From Mycobacterium interjectum (GTDB lineage Bacteria; Actinomycetota; Actinomycetes; Mycobacteriales; Mycobacteriaceae), in NCBI GenBank assembly GCA_002102225.1, contig LQPB01000016.1, positions 1 through 64,000 of the forward strand: 64,000 nt of DNA. Direction: 5' to 3'. The position numbers and the translations under genes were made by a program. This document shows positions 18,411 to 27,683 of the stretch, piece by piece. The notes beneath the pieces were generated by a model. That model saw nothing but the letters and a program-made list of their open reading frames with translations. It was not told the origin of the DNA and did not search any database. Numbering within the stretch: position 1 is the first letter of the stretch; each line of letters starts with the position of its first letter.

Positions 18411-18485
18411 GTCGTCGAGTCTGGCACGGACCAGGCACGCCGCCCCCGGCTACCCGCGAAGCCGCTGTGTCGCAAGTAACCTATT

Positions 18486-19964
18486 GTGATGCCTGTGCAA
18501 AGTGTGGTTCGTGTGGTTGCCACTGTGCTGACCGTCGCGGTCGTTGTCGGCACCGGGATGGCCTGGGGCAACGTGCGCGCCTTCGAGGACGGCATCTTCC
18601 ATATGTCGGCACCCTCGCTGGGCAAGGGCGGCGACGACGGCGCGATCGACATCCTGCTGGTCGGCCTGGACAGCCGCACCGACGCGCACGGCAATCCCCT
18701 GTCCCAAGAGGAGCTGGCCACCCTGCGGGCCGGCGACGAGGAAGCGACCAACACCGACACGATCATCCTGATCCGGATACCGAACAACGGGAAGTCGGCG
18801 ACGGCGATCTCGATTCCCCGCGACTCCTACGTCGCGGCCCCCGGGCTGGGCAAGACCAAGATCAACGGCGTCTACGGCCAGACCAGGGAGGCCAAGCGCG
18901 CCACCCTCGTCCAGGCCGGCGCCTCGGCGGCCGAAGCGGCGGCCCAGGGCACCGAGGCCGGGCGCGAGGCGCTGATCAAGACCGTCGCCGACCTCACGGG
19001 CGTCACCGTCGACCACTACGCCGAGATCGGCCTGCTCGGATTCGCGTTGATCACCGACGCGCTCGGTGGCGTCGACGTCTGCCTCAAACAGCCGGTGTTC
19101 GAACCGCTTTCGGGCGCCGACTTTCCCGCCGGACAACAAAAACTCGACGGCCCCGAGGCGCTGAGCTTCGTGCGCCAGCGCCACGACCTGCCGCGCGGCG
19201 ACCTGGACCGGGTGGTGCGCCAGCAGGTGGTGATGGCGTCGCTGGCCCACCGGGTCATCTCCGGCAAGACGCTGTCCAGCCCCGCCACCCTGCGGCGCCT
19301 CGAGGCGGCCGTCCAGCGTTCGGTGGTGATCTCCTCGGGGTGGGACGTCATGGATTTCGTCCAGCAGATGCAGAAGCTGGCCGGCGGCAACGTCGCCTTC
19401 GCCACCATCCCGGTGCTCGACGGGGCCGGCTGGAGCGACGACGGCATGCAGAGCGTGGTGCGGGTGGACCCGCACCAGGTGCAGGACTGGGTCGCCGGCC
19501 TGCTGCACGACCAGGACCAGGGCAAGACCGAGGAGCTGGCCTACACCCCGGCGAAGACCACGGCCAGCGTCGTCAACGACACCGACATCAACGGCCTGGC
19601 GGCCGCGGTGTCAGAGGTGTTGAGCTCCAAGGGCTTTGCCGCCGGCACCGTCGGAAACAACGACGGCGGCCACGTGAAGAGCAGCCAGGTTCGCGCCGCC
19701 AAGACCGACGACCTGGGCGCCCAGCAGGTCGCCAAGGAGCTGGGCGGGTTGCCCGTCGTCGCCGACCCGGCCGTCGCCGCCGGAACGGTGCGGGTGGTGC
19801 TGGCCAACGACTACACCGGGCCCGGCTCGGGGCTTTCCGGTGGCGGGTCCGTCGTGCCCGCGCGCGTGTCGAACGCCGGCGCCCTTCCCGCGCAGGACCC
19901 CAACGTGCCCGCGCCGTCGCCGATCCTGACCGCCGGGTCCGACAAGCCCGAGTGCATCAACTGA
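18486..19964 (+). CDS. lcp1: LytR-CpsA-Psr ligase Lcp1
   Basis: A 492-residue membrane-anchored protein with one N-terminal transmembrane segment (about 8-27). The LCP phosphotransferase domain includes DILLVGLDSR, a TNTDTIILIRI strand and ISIPRDSYV, with its closing RQRHDLPRGDLDR motif. A C-terminal LytR_C domain follows (about 355-455). Lcp1 (Rv3267) attaches arabinogalactan to peptidoglycan through a phosphodiester bond outside the membrane. It lies next to rmlD-wbbL1, which make the linker rhamnose. Start is GTG at 18486 with an ATG at 18489; no strong ribosome site separates them. Confidence 0.92.
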   Translation: MMPVQSVVRVVATVLTVAVVVGTGMAWGNVRAFEDGIFHMSAPSLGKGGDDGAIDILLVGLDSRTDAHGNPLSQEELATLRAGDEEATNTDTIILIRIPNNGKSATAISIPRDSYVAAPGLGKTKINGVYGQTREAKRATLVQAGASAAEAAAQGTEAGREALIKTVADLTGVTVDHYAEIGLLGFALITDALGGVDVCLKQPVFEPLSGADFPAGQQKLDGPEALSFVRQRHDLPRGDLDRVVRQQVVMASLAHRVISGKTLSSPATLRRLEAAVQRSVVISSGWDVMDFVQQMQKLAGGNVAFATIPVLDGAGWSDDGMQSVVRVDPHQVQDWVAGLLHDQDQGKTEELAYTPAKTTASVVNDTDINGLAAAVSEVLSSKGFAAGTVGNNDGGHVKSSQVRAAKTDDLGAQQVAKELGGLPVVADPAVAAGTVRVVLANDYTGPGSGLSGGGSVVPARVSNAGALPAQDPNVPAPSPILTAGSDKPECIN

Positions 19965-20680
19965 GCACGCTGGCCGGGGCCATCCTGGATCCCATGCTGC
20001 GGTCCGACCCGGTCGGCCCGCGCATCACCTACTACGACGACGCCAGCGGCGAGCGCATCGAATTGTCCGCCGCCACCCTGGCCAATTGGGCCGCCAAGAC
20101 CGGCAACCTGTTGCGCGACGAGATGGGCGCCGGGCCGGCGAGCCGGGTCGCGATCCTGCTGCCGGCGCACTGGCAGACGGCGGCGGTGCTGTTCGGGGTG
20201 TGGTGGATCGGGGCCGAGGCGGTGCTCGAACCGGGGGACGCGGACGTGGCGCTGTGCACCGCGGATCGGCTGGGCGAGGCCGACGGTACGGGCGCCGGCG
20301 AGGTGGCCGTGCTGTCGCTGGACCCGTTCGGCCGGCCCGCGCCGGACCTGCCGTTCGGAGTCACCGACTATGCCACCGCCGTGCGGGTCCACGGCGACCA
20401 GATCGTCCCCGAAGCCCAACCGGGTCCGGCGCTGGCCGGGCGATCGGTCGACGAGGTCCTGGCCGACTGCGAAAGATCGGCCACCGCACGGGGATTGACG
20501 GCCGCCGACCGGGTGCTGTCCAGCGCGTCCTGGGCGCGACCCGGCGAGCTGGTGGACGGCCTGCTGGCGATCCTGGCCGTCGGCGCGTCGCTGGTGCAGG
20601 TCGCCAATCCCGACGCCAATCGCGACCCGGGGGCGCTGGCGCGCCGGATCGAGACGGAAAAGGTGACCCGGGTCCTCTAG
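19961..20680 (+). CDS. TIGR03089-type AMP-binding-like protein
   Basis: A 239-residue protein equivalent to Rv3268. It resembles the N-terminal part of acyl-adenylating enzymes (ITYYDDASGERIELS, then ASRVAILLPAHWQTAAVLFGVWWIGA). It lacks the P-loop TSGTTG and the C-terminal lid, so it is unlikely to activate acyl groups. The start aligned with homologues is a CTG at 19961, forming CTGA with the lcp1 stop; a GTG at 19952 is the alternative. Probably co-transcribed with lcp1; role unknown. Confidence 0.72.
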   Translation: MSTLAGAILDPMLRSDPVGPRITYYDDASGERIELSAATLANWAAKTGNLLRDEMGAGPASRVAILLPAHWQTAAVLFGVWWIGAEAVLEPGDADVALCTADRLGEADGTGAGEVAVLSLDPFGRPAPDLPFGVTDYATAVRVHGDQIVPEAQPGPALAGRSVDEVLADCERSATARGLTAADRVLSSASWARPGELVDGLLAILAVGASLVQVANPDANRDPGALARRIETEKVTRVL

Positions 20681-20703
20681 CGCTTGGCCGGCGGCGCCTG
20701 ATG

Positions 20704-20750
20704 CATGATGATATCGCAATATTTTAATGTTAGCGTCGTGCAATAATGCG
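20704..20750 (+). promoter_or_regulatory. AT-rich patch upstream of pacL1-ctpC
   Basis: About 47 bases of strikingly AT-rich DNA in a GC-rich setting, containing two GCAATA copies and weak dyads, directly before the zinc-efflux operon. Position and composition suit a promoter with a metal-sensing repressor site. No specific regulator can be assigned. Confidence 0.4.
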
Positions 20751-20781
20751 CTGACGCGGCGCCGACAGGAGGGTTGAGGCG

Positions 20782-21063
20782 ATGGCGGTGTACGGGCTTT
20801 TGGCGAAGGCGGCGGGCACGGTGGTCACCGGCCTGGTCGGCGTGACGGCCTACGAGGTGGTGCGCAAGGCCATGGCGAAGGCGCCGCTGCACGAGACGGC
20901 GGTGTCGGCGGCGGAGCTGGGATTGCGCGGCACCCGCAAGGCCGAGGAGGCCGCCGAGTCGGCGCGCCTCAAGCTCGCCGACGTGATGGCCGAGGCCCGC
21001 GAACGCATCGGCGAAGAGGCGCCCACGCCCGCGGTCGCCGACGCCCACGAGCACGAGCACTGA
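20782..21063 (+). CDS. pacL1: PacL1-type metallochaperone-like membrane protein (DUF1490)
   Basis: A 93-residue protein equivalent to Rv3269. An N-terminal membrane segment (about 3-24) is followed by a charged helix rich in Ala, Glu and Lys, and a C-terminal metal-binding tail DAHEHEH with three histidines. In M. tuberculosis PacL1 binds zinc through its C-terminal acidic/His motif and assembles CtpC into membrane platforms for zinc efflux. AGGAGGG at 20767-20773 sets the ATG. Four bases separate it from ctpC, so the two form an operon. Confidence 0.9.
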   Translation: MAVYGLLAKAAGTVVTGLVGVTAYEVVRKAMAKAPLHETAVSAAELGLRGTRKAEEAAESARLKLADVMAEARERIGEEAPTPAVADAHEHEH

Positions 21064-21067
21064 TCGC

Positions 21068-23218
21068 TTGACGCCGGCGGAAACCCCCGCGCTGCATGTG
21101 CTTTCGGATGCGGCGGGGCGGATGCGGGTGTCGGTCGGCTGGGTGCGGGGCGACTCCCGGCGTGCGGTGGCGGTCGAGGAGGCCGTCGCTGGGCAGCAGG
21201 GGGTGCGCGCCGTGCACGCGTACCCACGCACCGGCTCGGTGGTGGTCTGGTATTCGCCCCGGCGCTGCGATCGCCCCGCGGTGCTGGACGCGATCGGCGG
21301 CGCCGCCCACGTCGCCGCCGAGCTGATCCCGGCGCGCGCGCCGCATTCGTCGGAGATCCGCAACACCGACGTGCTGCGCATGGTGATCGGCGGCGCGGCG
21401 CTGGCCCTGCTCGGCGTGCGCCGCTACGTGTTCGCCCGGCCGCCGCTGCTTCCCCCGAGCGGCCGGCTGTTCGCCACCGGCGTCACCGTCTTCACCGGTT
21501 ATCCGTTCCTGCGCGGCGCGCTGCGCTCGCTGCGCTCCGGCCGGGCCGGCACCGATGCGCTGGTCTCGGCGGCCACCGTGGCGAGCCTGGTGTTGCGGGA
21601 GAATGTCGTCGCCCTGACCGTGCTGTGGCTGCTCAACATCGGCGAGTACCTGCAGGACCTGACGCTGCGGCGCACCCGGCGGGCCATCTCGGAGCTGCTG
21701 CGCGGCACCCAGGACACCGCGTGGATCCGCCTGCCCGACGGACAAGAGATCCAGGTCCCCATCGACAGCCTGCAGATCGGCGACGAGGTGGTGATCCACG
21801 ACCACGTCGCGATACCCGTGGACGGCGAGGTGGTCGACGGCGAGGCGATCGTCGACCAGTCCGCGATCACCGGCGAAAACCTGCCCGTCAGCGTCACGGT
21901 CGCCTCGCGGGTGCACGCCGGCTCGGTCCTGGTGCGCGGACGGCTGGTGGTGCGCGCCCACGCCGTCGGGAACCAGACCACCATCGGCCGCATCATCGCC
22001 CGCGTCGAGGAGGCCCAGCACGACCGGGCGCCGATCCAGACCGTCGGCGAAAACTTCTCCCGCCGTTTCGTTCCCACGTCGTTCATCGTGTCCGCGATCA
22101 CCCTGGCCGTCACCGGCGACGTGCGCCGGGCGATGACCATGCTGCTGATCGCCTGCCCGTGCGCGGTGGGCCTGGCCACCCCGACCGCGATCAGCGCCGC
22201 GATCGGCAACGGCGCGCGCCGCGGCATCCTGATCAAGGGCGGCTCCCACCTCGAACAGGCGGGCCAGGTCGACGCGATCGTGTTCGACAAGACCGGCACC
22301 CTGACCGTCGGGCGACCGGTGGTCACCAACATCGTTGCGATGCATAAGGATTGGCAGCCCGAGCAGGTGCTGGCCTATGCGGCCAGCTCGGAGATCCACT
22401 CCCGGCACCCGCTGGCCGAGGCGGTGATCCGCTCGACCGAGGAACGCCACATCAGCATCCCGCCGCACGAGGAGTGCGAGGTGCTGGTGGGGCTGGGCAT
22501 GCGGACCTGGGCCGACGGGCGGACCCTGCTGCTGGGCAGCCCGTCGCTGTTGCGCGCCGAAAAGGTGAAGGTGTCGAAGAAGGCCTCGGAATGGGTGGAC
22601 AAGCTGCGGCGCCGGGCCGAGACGCCGCTGCTGCTCGCCGTGGACGGCACCCTGGTCGGCCTGATCAGCCTGCGCGACGAGGTGCGCCCGGAGGCGGCCG
22701 ACGTGCTGAACGAGTTGCGGGCCAACGGGATTCGCCGCATCGTGATGCTCACGGGCGACCATCCCGACATCGCCGAGGTGGTCGCCGCCGAGCTCGGCAT
22801 CGACGAGTGGCGCGCCGAGGTGATGCCGGAGGACAAGCTCACCACGGTGCGCGAGCTGCAGGACGAGGGCTTCGTCGTCGGCATGGTCGGCGACGGCATC
22901 AACGACGCCCCGGCGCTGGCCGCCGCCGACATCGGGATCGCCATGGGCCTGGCCGGTACCGATGTGGCCGTCGAGACGGCCGATGTGGCGCTGGCCAACG
23001 ACGACCTGCATCGCCTGCTCGACGTGCGGGACCTGGGCGCCCGCGCCGTGGACGTCATCCGCGAGAACTACGGCATGTCGATCGCCGTCAACGCCGCCGG
23101 GTTGATCATCGGCGCGGGCGGGGCGCTGTCCCCCGTGCTGGCCGCGATCCTGCACAACGCGTCGTCGGTGGCGGTGGTGGCCAACAGCTCACGGCTGATC
23201 CGGTACCGCCTGGACTGA
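21068..23218 (+). CDS. ctpC: P1B-type zinc-exporting ATPase CtpC
   Basis: A 716-residue P1B heavy-metal ATPase equivalent to Rv3270. The membrane metal site is C363-P-C365 in ACPCAVGLATPTAIS. The phosphorylated Asp is D407 in DKTGTLT. The actuator loop is ITGENLP and the hinge is MVGDGINDAPAL. The N-terminus is a degenerate HMA-like domain without CxxC. It exports zinc (manganese has also been proposed) and protects against zinc poisoning in macrophages. TTG start at 21068 just after pacL1. Confidence 0.93.
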   Translation: MTPAETPALHVLSDAAGRMRVSVGWVRGDSRRAVAVEEAVAGQQGVRAVHAYPRTGSVVVWYSPRRCDRPAVLDAIGGAAHVAAELIPARAPHSSEIRNTDVLRMVIGGAALALLGVRRYVFARPPLLPPSGRLFATGVTVFTGYPFLRGALRSLRSGRAGTDALVSAATVASLVLRENVVALTVLWLLNIGEYLQDLTLRRTRRAISELLRGTQDTAWIRLPDGQEIQVPIDSLQIGDEVVIHDHVAIPVDGEVVDGEAIVDQSAITGENLPVSVTVASRVHAGSVLVRGRLVVRAHAVGNQTTIGRIIARVEEAQHDRAPIQTVGENFSRRFVPTSFIVSAITLAVTGDVRRAMTMLLIACPCAVGLATPTAISAAIGNGARRGILIKGGSHLEQAGQVDAIVFDKTGTLTVGRPVVTNIVAMHKDWQPEQVLAYAASSEIHSRHPLAEAVIRSTEERHISIPPHEECEVLVGLGMRTWADGRTLLLGSPSLLRAEKVKVSKKASEWVDKLRRRAETPLLLAVDGTLVGLISLRDEVRPEAADVLNELRANGIRRIVMLTGDHPDIAEVVAAELGIDEWRAEVMPEDKLTTVRELQDEGFVVGMVGDGINDAPALAAADIGIAMGLAGTDVAVETADVALANDDLHRLLDVRDLGARAVDVIRENYGMSIAVNAAGLIIGAGGALSPVLAAILHNASSVAVVANSSRLIRYRLD

Positions 23219-23240
23219 AGGCCGTGCAACAATACGGCCC

Positions 23241-23395
23241 GTAAGGCGATGACGATGCAGGAAGCCGGTGCGAATCCGGCGCGGTCCCGCCACTGTCATC
23301 GGGGAGCGACCCTCACGAGCCACGGCTGAGCAGAGCTGGAAGGCGAGGCGAGCAACGATCCGAGAGCCAGGACACTCGCGTCGTCGCATCCTGCG
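23241..23395 (+). ncRNA. Cobalamin (AdoCbl) riboswitch
   Basis: The leader between ctpC and the PPE gene shows the B12-riboswitch core. It has GAAGCCGGTGCGAATCCGGC, then GCGGTCCC, the GCCACTGT box at 23289-23296, and AGCCAGGACAC at 23365-23375. An 8-bp P1 stem closes it: CGATGACG (23247-23254) with CGTCGTCG (23379-23386), one G-U pair. A short GGGG/CCCC hairpin (23401-23415) and about 100 bases of expression platform precede the PPE start at 23511. Such switches turn genes off when adenosylcobalamin is plentiful. M. tuberculosis PPE2 is preceded by the same class of element. Confidence 0.9.
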
Positions 23396-23510
23396 ACCCG
23401 GGGCGGTGTACCCCGAGAGAGCTGGCCACCCCCGTGCCACATTCGTCATGGCTTCGCGCCCCCACAAATCCGTCCGCAGCTGATTCGGCGCCGGCACCCG
23501 GCGGTGCGCG

Positions 23511-25214
23511 ATGATCGCCCCGATCTGGATGGCGTCACCCCCCGAGGTGCATTCGGCGCTCCTGAGCACCGGCCCGGGGCCGGGCCCGCTGCTGGCCGCC
23601 GCCGCGGCGTGGGGTTCGCTCAGCACCGAATACGCCGCCGCGGCAGAGGAACTCGAGGCGCTGTTGGCGGCGGTCCGGGCGGGGTCGTGGAGCGGCCCGG
23701 CGGCCGCCTCCCACGCGGCCGCCCACGCGCCGTATCTGGCGTGGCTGGCGGAGATCAGCGCGAACAGCGCCGCGACGGCCACCCGGCACGAAATCGCCGC
23801 CGCCGCCTACACCACCGCGCTGGCGGCGATGCCGACCCTGACCGAGCTGGCCGCCAACCACGCGACCCACGCAGGGCTGGTGGCGACGAATTTCTTTGGC
23901 ATCAACACGATCCCCATCGCGCTGAACGAGGCCGACTACGCGCGGATGTGGGTGCAGGCCGCCACCGTGATGAGCGCCTATCAGGGCACCGCGGCGGGAG
24001 CGGTGGCGGCGGCAGCCCAGACGGCCGCGGCGCCGCAGATCCTGCAGGCCGACTCGATGCCTGCGGCTTCAGTCGCCGCCGCTGAATCCTTGCCCCCCGA
24101 CCGGCAGGACGACATCCTGCAATGGTTGCAGCAGAACGGGTTTACCGACTTCTACTACACCTACTTCCAGCCGTTGATCGACTCGCTGATGGGCGACCCG
24201 TTCTTCCAGTCGATGTTCTCCGGCTTCGACCCATGGCTGCCCGTGCTCGGTAATCCGCTGAGCTTCCTCAGCCCGTTCAACATCGCGTTCGCGCTCGGCT
24301 ACCCGATGGATTTCGGTTCGTACTCCGCCTTCCTAGCGGAAACCTTCGCGTTCATCGGCGCGGATCTCACCGTGGCGTTCGCCTCGGGTAATCCCACGAC
24401 CATCGGCTGGACCCTGGTATTCGTCACGGTCGAAGCCATCGGCACCGTCATCACCGACACCATCGCGTTACTCAAGACCCTGCTGGAGCAGAACATCGCG
24501 CTGCTGGCGGTTTTCCTGCCGCTGATCACCGCGTCCCTGGCGCCGGTGGCCGCGGTCCCCGCGACGCTGGGCGGCCTGTCCGGTCTGGCCGGCATCAAGG
24601 GCCTGATCGTCGTGGTGCCGCCCGCATTGCCTGCCACCATGCCCCCGGTAGTCGCGCCGGCCCCGACCATCCCGGCCCCGAACCCGCCCCCGCCCGCTCC
24701 GGTCCCGGGGCCGGCTTCGGCCGCCGCGACGGCGCCGGTCCCCACACCCGGGCCGCCGCCACCGACCGGCGTACCGCCGACGGCGACCGGTACCGCCATG
24801 GCCGCGGGCATGGACGACTTCGCCTACCTTGTCGGTGGCCTGAGCGCGAGCGCCGGTGAGGCGGCCGCTGCCGCCGCGCGCAGGAGGGCACCGGAGCCGG
24901 ACAACGCCGACGGCCCGGCGGTCGCGGCGACGCCCGACGAAGCCGGGTCGCCGCGGCGCCGCCGGCGGGCCGGGGTCACCGCGCCGGGCCGCGGTTACGA
25001 ATACATGGACCTCGAGCCCGAAACCCCCGCCGCGGCCTCGCCCCGCGGCGCGGGGATGCTGGGCTTCGCGGGAACCGCCGCCAGGGCGACCGCCGCCGCG
25101 GCGGCGGGCCTGACGACGGTGCCCGCGCCGGCCGACGGCGCGTTCGGCGGCGGGGCGGGATCGCCGATGATCCCCGCGACGTGGAAAGCCGACCCACCCG
25201 ACCGCCCGGACTGA
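23511..25214 (+). CDS. PPE2-like PPE family protein under a B12 riboswitch
   Basis: A 567-residue PPE protein. The PPE domain fills the first about 175 residues ([19 protein letters not shown]), with the [20 protein letters not shown] region. It is close to M. tuberculosis PPE2 (Rv0256c) through the [17 protein letters not shown] segment. It also shares a Pro-rich linker (about 370-430), a basic RRRRR patch near 485-490 and a [13 protein letters not shown] box. PPE2's basic patch is reported as a nuclear-localisation signal; transport of cobalt or B12 has been suggested. Unlike PPE2 it has no cobQ-cobU downstream and no PE partner. Convergent with the CDF-like gene. Confidence 0.88.
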   Translation: MIAPIWMASPPEVHSALLSTGPGPGPLLAAAAAWGSLSTEYAAAAEELEALLAAVRAGSWSGPAAASHAAAHAPYLAWLAEISANSAATATRHEIAAAAYTTALAAMPTLTELAANHATHAGLVATNFFGINTIPIALNEADYARMWVQAATVMSAYQGTAAGAVAAAAQTAAAPQILQADSMPAASVAAAESLPPDRQDDILQWLQQNGFTDFYYTYFQPLIDSLMGDPFFQSMFSGFDPWLPVLGNPLSFLSPFNIAFALGYPMDFGSYSAFLAETFAFIGADLTVAFASGNPTTIGWTLVFVTVEAIGTVITDTIALLKTLLEQNIALLAVFLPLITASLAPVAAVPATLGGLSGLAGIKGLIVVVPPALPATMPPVVAPAPTIPAPNPPPPAPVPGPASAAATAPVPTPGPPPPTGVPPTATGTAMAAGMDDFAYLVGGLSASAGEAAAAAARRRAPEPDNADGPAVAATPDEAGSPRRRRRAGVTAPGRGYEYMDLEPETPAAASPRGAGMLGFAGTAARATAAAAAGLTTVPAPADGAFGGGAGSPMIPATWKADPPDRPD

Positions 25215-25216
25215 CC

Positions 25217-25229
25217 CCTCGGGCCGAGG
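25217..25229. terminator. Short palindromic hairpin between convergent genes
   Basis: CCTCGG-G-CCGAGG lies three bases after the PPE stop and just beyond the 3' end of the convergent membrane protein gene. It may serve as a weak bidirectional terminator. Confidence 0.35.
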
Positions 25230-25236
25230 CGTCCGA

Positions 25237-25893
25237 TCAGCAGCCGCACTCCTGGCCGCGCCAGGCCCGCACGCCCTGCCAGGCCGCGGTGCCGGCGATG
25301 GCGAGTCCGATCGCGGGGTCAAACCACCAATAGCTCGACGAAATTGCGGTGAGCGCAAGGCCGACCAGCACGCCGGCGGCCTGGGCGCCGCACAGGTAGT
25401 TCTGGGTGCCTTCGCCCTCGGTGGCGTGCGAGGACAGCCGCGCGCCCAGCCTGTGGTTGGCCCAGCCCAGGATCGGCATCAGCGACAAGCCGACGGCCGT
25501 CAACGCGATGCCGATCACGGAAGTCTGGGCATGATGTTGGTCGGCGAAGTCGCGAATGGACTCGGCGGCGACGTAGGGGGCGGTCAGCCAGAACGACACC
25601 GCCACCCCGCGCTGCGCGCGCCGCTCGGCCGTCTCGGACAGGGTCCGAGCGCCGCTGAACCGCCATATCACCACCCCGCTGGCCAGGGCCTCGGCGCCGC
25701 CGCCCAGCGCCCAGCCGGTCAGCGCGATGGATCCGACCAACAGTCCCTGCCACAAGCCGACGGCGCCCTCCACGAGCACCACCGCGAGGCCGATCCAGGC
25801 CAGCCGCCGCGCCCACTGCGCGCTGCGCTGCCACCCGGCGTCGTGCGCCGCGGCGATTCGGCACTCGTCGGCGATGAGGGGAAACGTCGTCAT
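25237..25893 (-). CDS. Cation-diffusion-facilitator-like membrane protein
   Basis: A 218-residue protein with five or six hydrophobic segments, equivalent to Rv3271c. It resembles the membrane half of CDF transporters (segment GSIALTGWALGGGAEALASGVVIWRFS). It lacks an obvious long cytoplasmic domain and clear paired HxxxD metal sites. The C-terminus ends CGC, a possible metal ligand pair. Next to ctpC and the riboswitch-PPE gene, a metal-related role is plausible but unproven. Confidence 0.75.
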   Translation of the reverse strand: MTTFPLIADECRIAAAHDAGWQRSAQWARRLAWIGLAVVLVEGAVGLWQGLLVGSIALTGWALGGGAEALASGVVIWRFSGARTLSETAERRAQRGVAVSFWLTAPYVAAESIRDFADQHHAQTSVIGIALTAVGLSLMPILGWANHRLGARLSSHATEGEGTQNYLCGAQAAGVLVGLALTAISSSYWWFDPAIGLAIAGTAAWQGVRAWRGQECGC

Positions 25894-25952
25894 GGCGCGA
25901 GGCTAGCGACGGCGGGACGGGGACGCGCGTGCGCACACGCCGCCGTAACACA

Positions 25953-25968
25953 ACCGTGTCTAGACGGT
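25953..25968. promoter_or_regulatory. GTCTAGAC dyad near the CDF-like gene promoter
   Basis: A 16-base imperfect palindrome (ACCGTGTCTAGACGGT, one mismatched pair) lies 60 bases upstream of the membrane protein start and abuts the stop of the acyl-CoA synthetase gene. Its GTCTAGAC core is also in the alkB upstream palindrome. Regulator unknown. Confidence 0.3.
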
Positions 25969-27572
25969 CACACGGGCAGCAGCCGTTTGAGCACCTTCCC
26001 GCCGGCGTTGCGCGGCAACGCGTCGACGAACACCACGTCGCGCGGAATCTTGAAGCGGGCCAGGCGGTTTCGGATGTATTCCTTGACGTCGTGCTCGGTC
26101 AGCGACGCGCCCGGGCGCGGCACGATGTAGGCGCGCAGCCGCTGCCCGAACTCCTCGTCGGCGACGCCGACGACCGCGGCGTCCAGGATGCCGGGATGCT
26201 GCGCCAGCGCCTCTTCGACCTCGCCGGGATAGACGTTCTCCCCGCCGGAGACGATCATCTCGTCGTCGCGCCCGTCGATGAACAGCCGTCCTTCGGCGTC
26301 GAAGTGGCCGATGTCGCCGGTGGCCATCAGGCCCTGGATCGACTCCTTGGTGCCGCCGCCGGTGTAGCCCTCGAAGGCCAGCACATTGCCGACGAAGATC
26401 CGCCCGGGCGTCCCGAGGAGGGCCTCCCGCCCGTCGCCGGTGAAAACCTTGACCACCGACCCGGGCACCACCGCGCCGACGCACCCCGGCGCGACGGCCA
26501 GGTCGGCAGGCGTGGCGATGGTGGCGTAGGCGACCTCGGTGGAGCCGTACATGTTGTAGACCACGGGCCCCAGGTCCCGCAGGGCCCGGGTGGCGAGCGC
26601 GGCACCGAACTGGGATCCGCCGACGAACACGATGCGCAGCGACGACAGATCACGTTCGGCGACGGCCGCCCAGCCCAGGTCGAGGATGCGCCGCAGCATG
26701 ACCGGCACCACGATCATGGCGCTGGCCCGATGCGTGGCGACGCTGTCCAGCGCCCGTTCGGCATCGAAGTGGCGGCGCAGCACCAGCGTCGAGCCCAGCA
26801 CCATCGCGTACATCGCGTGGCTGAATCCCATCGAATGAAACAGCGGCACACAACATTCGGTGACTTCCCGGCCCCGAAACGGCACCTTGCCGAGCAGGCC
26901 GCCGACCGGTATCAGCGAGTAGGGCTCCGAGCGCAGGGCGCCCTTGGGAACCCCGGTCGTGCCGCTGGTGGAGATGACGATCTTGGGCCGGCCACCCGAG
27001 CGGGGCGGCGGGCCGGGATCGCCGCGCTCGATCAGCGCGTCCAGGGTGTCGGCACCCGGCGCGTCGGCCCAGGCCCGAAACCGACCCAACCGCGGACACG
27101 CTGCGGCGACGGCGGCGGCGTACTCGTCGTCGTACACCAGGAGGTCGGCGCCCTCGCGGGCCAGCATCCCGGCGAGCTGAGTGGGGCCGAAGCCGGTGTT
27201 GAGCAGCAGGATCCCCGCACCGCACTTGGCGGCCGCGTACACCGATTCCAGGAAGCCCCGGTGATTGCCCGTCAGGATGGCCACGCTCGCGCCCGGGCCC
27301 AGCCCGAGCCGGCGCCACTCGTTGGCCAGCGCGTTGGTCCGCGCGTCCAACTCGCCGAAGGTCAGCGGCCCGCGCTCATCGATCAGCGCCAGGCCGTCGC
27401 GGTCCCGGGCGGCGGCGATCACCGTCGCCGCGCCCATCAGGCCGTAGCGGTCGAGCGCCCGCAGCACGGCCGCGATCCGGCCGGGCGGGATGAATCGCAA
27501 CCCCCCCGACCGGGCGTACATCAGCAGCGACGCGGTTTCCAATGCGAGACGCCTGAACATGTGCGCGGCCAT
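25968..27572 (-). CDS. Acyl-CoA synthetase (FadD-type AMP-forming ligase)
   Basis: A 534-residue ANL-superfamily enzyme activating a carboxylic acid to acyl-CoA via acyl-AMP. The P-loop is STSGTTGVPKGA, followed by the A5 motif YNMYGSTEVAYA and the A7/A8 core TGDIGHFDAEGRLFIDGRDDE. The C-terminal catalytic lysine is in PRNAGGKVLKR. Substrate is not readable. I place the start at the ATG at 27572; an open frame continues upstream but overlaps the divergent methyltransferase. I do not recall a fadD at this spot in M. tuberculosis, so it may be a lineage addition. Confidence 0.85.
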   Translation of the reverse strand: MAAHMFRRLALETASLLMYARSGGLRFIPPGRIAAVLRALDRYGLMGAATVIAAARDRDGLALIDERGPLTFGELDARTNALANEWRRLGLGPGASVAILTGNHRGFLESVYAAAKCGAGILLLNTGFGPTQLAGMLAREGADLLVYDDEYAAAVAAACPRLGRFRAWADAPGADTLDALIERGDPGPPPRSGGRPKIVISTSGTTGVPKGALRSEPYSLIPVGGLLGKVPFRGREVTECCVPLFHSMGFSHAMYAMVLGSTLVLRRHFDAERALDSVATHRASAMIVVPVMLRRILDLGWAAVAERDLSSLRIVFVGGSQFGAALATRALRDLGPVVYNMYGSTEVAYATIATPADLAVAPGCVGAVVPGSVVKVFTGDGREALLGTPGRIFVGNVLAFEGYTGGGTKESIQGLMATGDIGHFDAEGRLFIDGRDDEMIVSGGENVYPGEVEEALAQHPGILDAAVVGVADEEFGQRLRAYIVPRPGASLTEHDVKEYIRNRLARFKIPRDVVFVDALPRNAGGKVLKRLLPV

Positions 27573-27683
27573 TGACCCGACTCTGCCGAGCGGTCGCGGC
27601 GCCGGTAAGGGCGCAACGCCACCGCCGGCGGGGTCTTTGGTCACCGTTATTGTGGCTAACGAGTAGACCGGGGAAGGGATGAG

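Noticed and set aside
20969..23155. A 728-codon minus-strand frame over ctpC
   Set aside because: Antiframe of an evident P1B ATPase; low-complexity composition.
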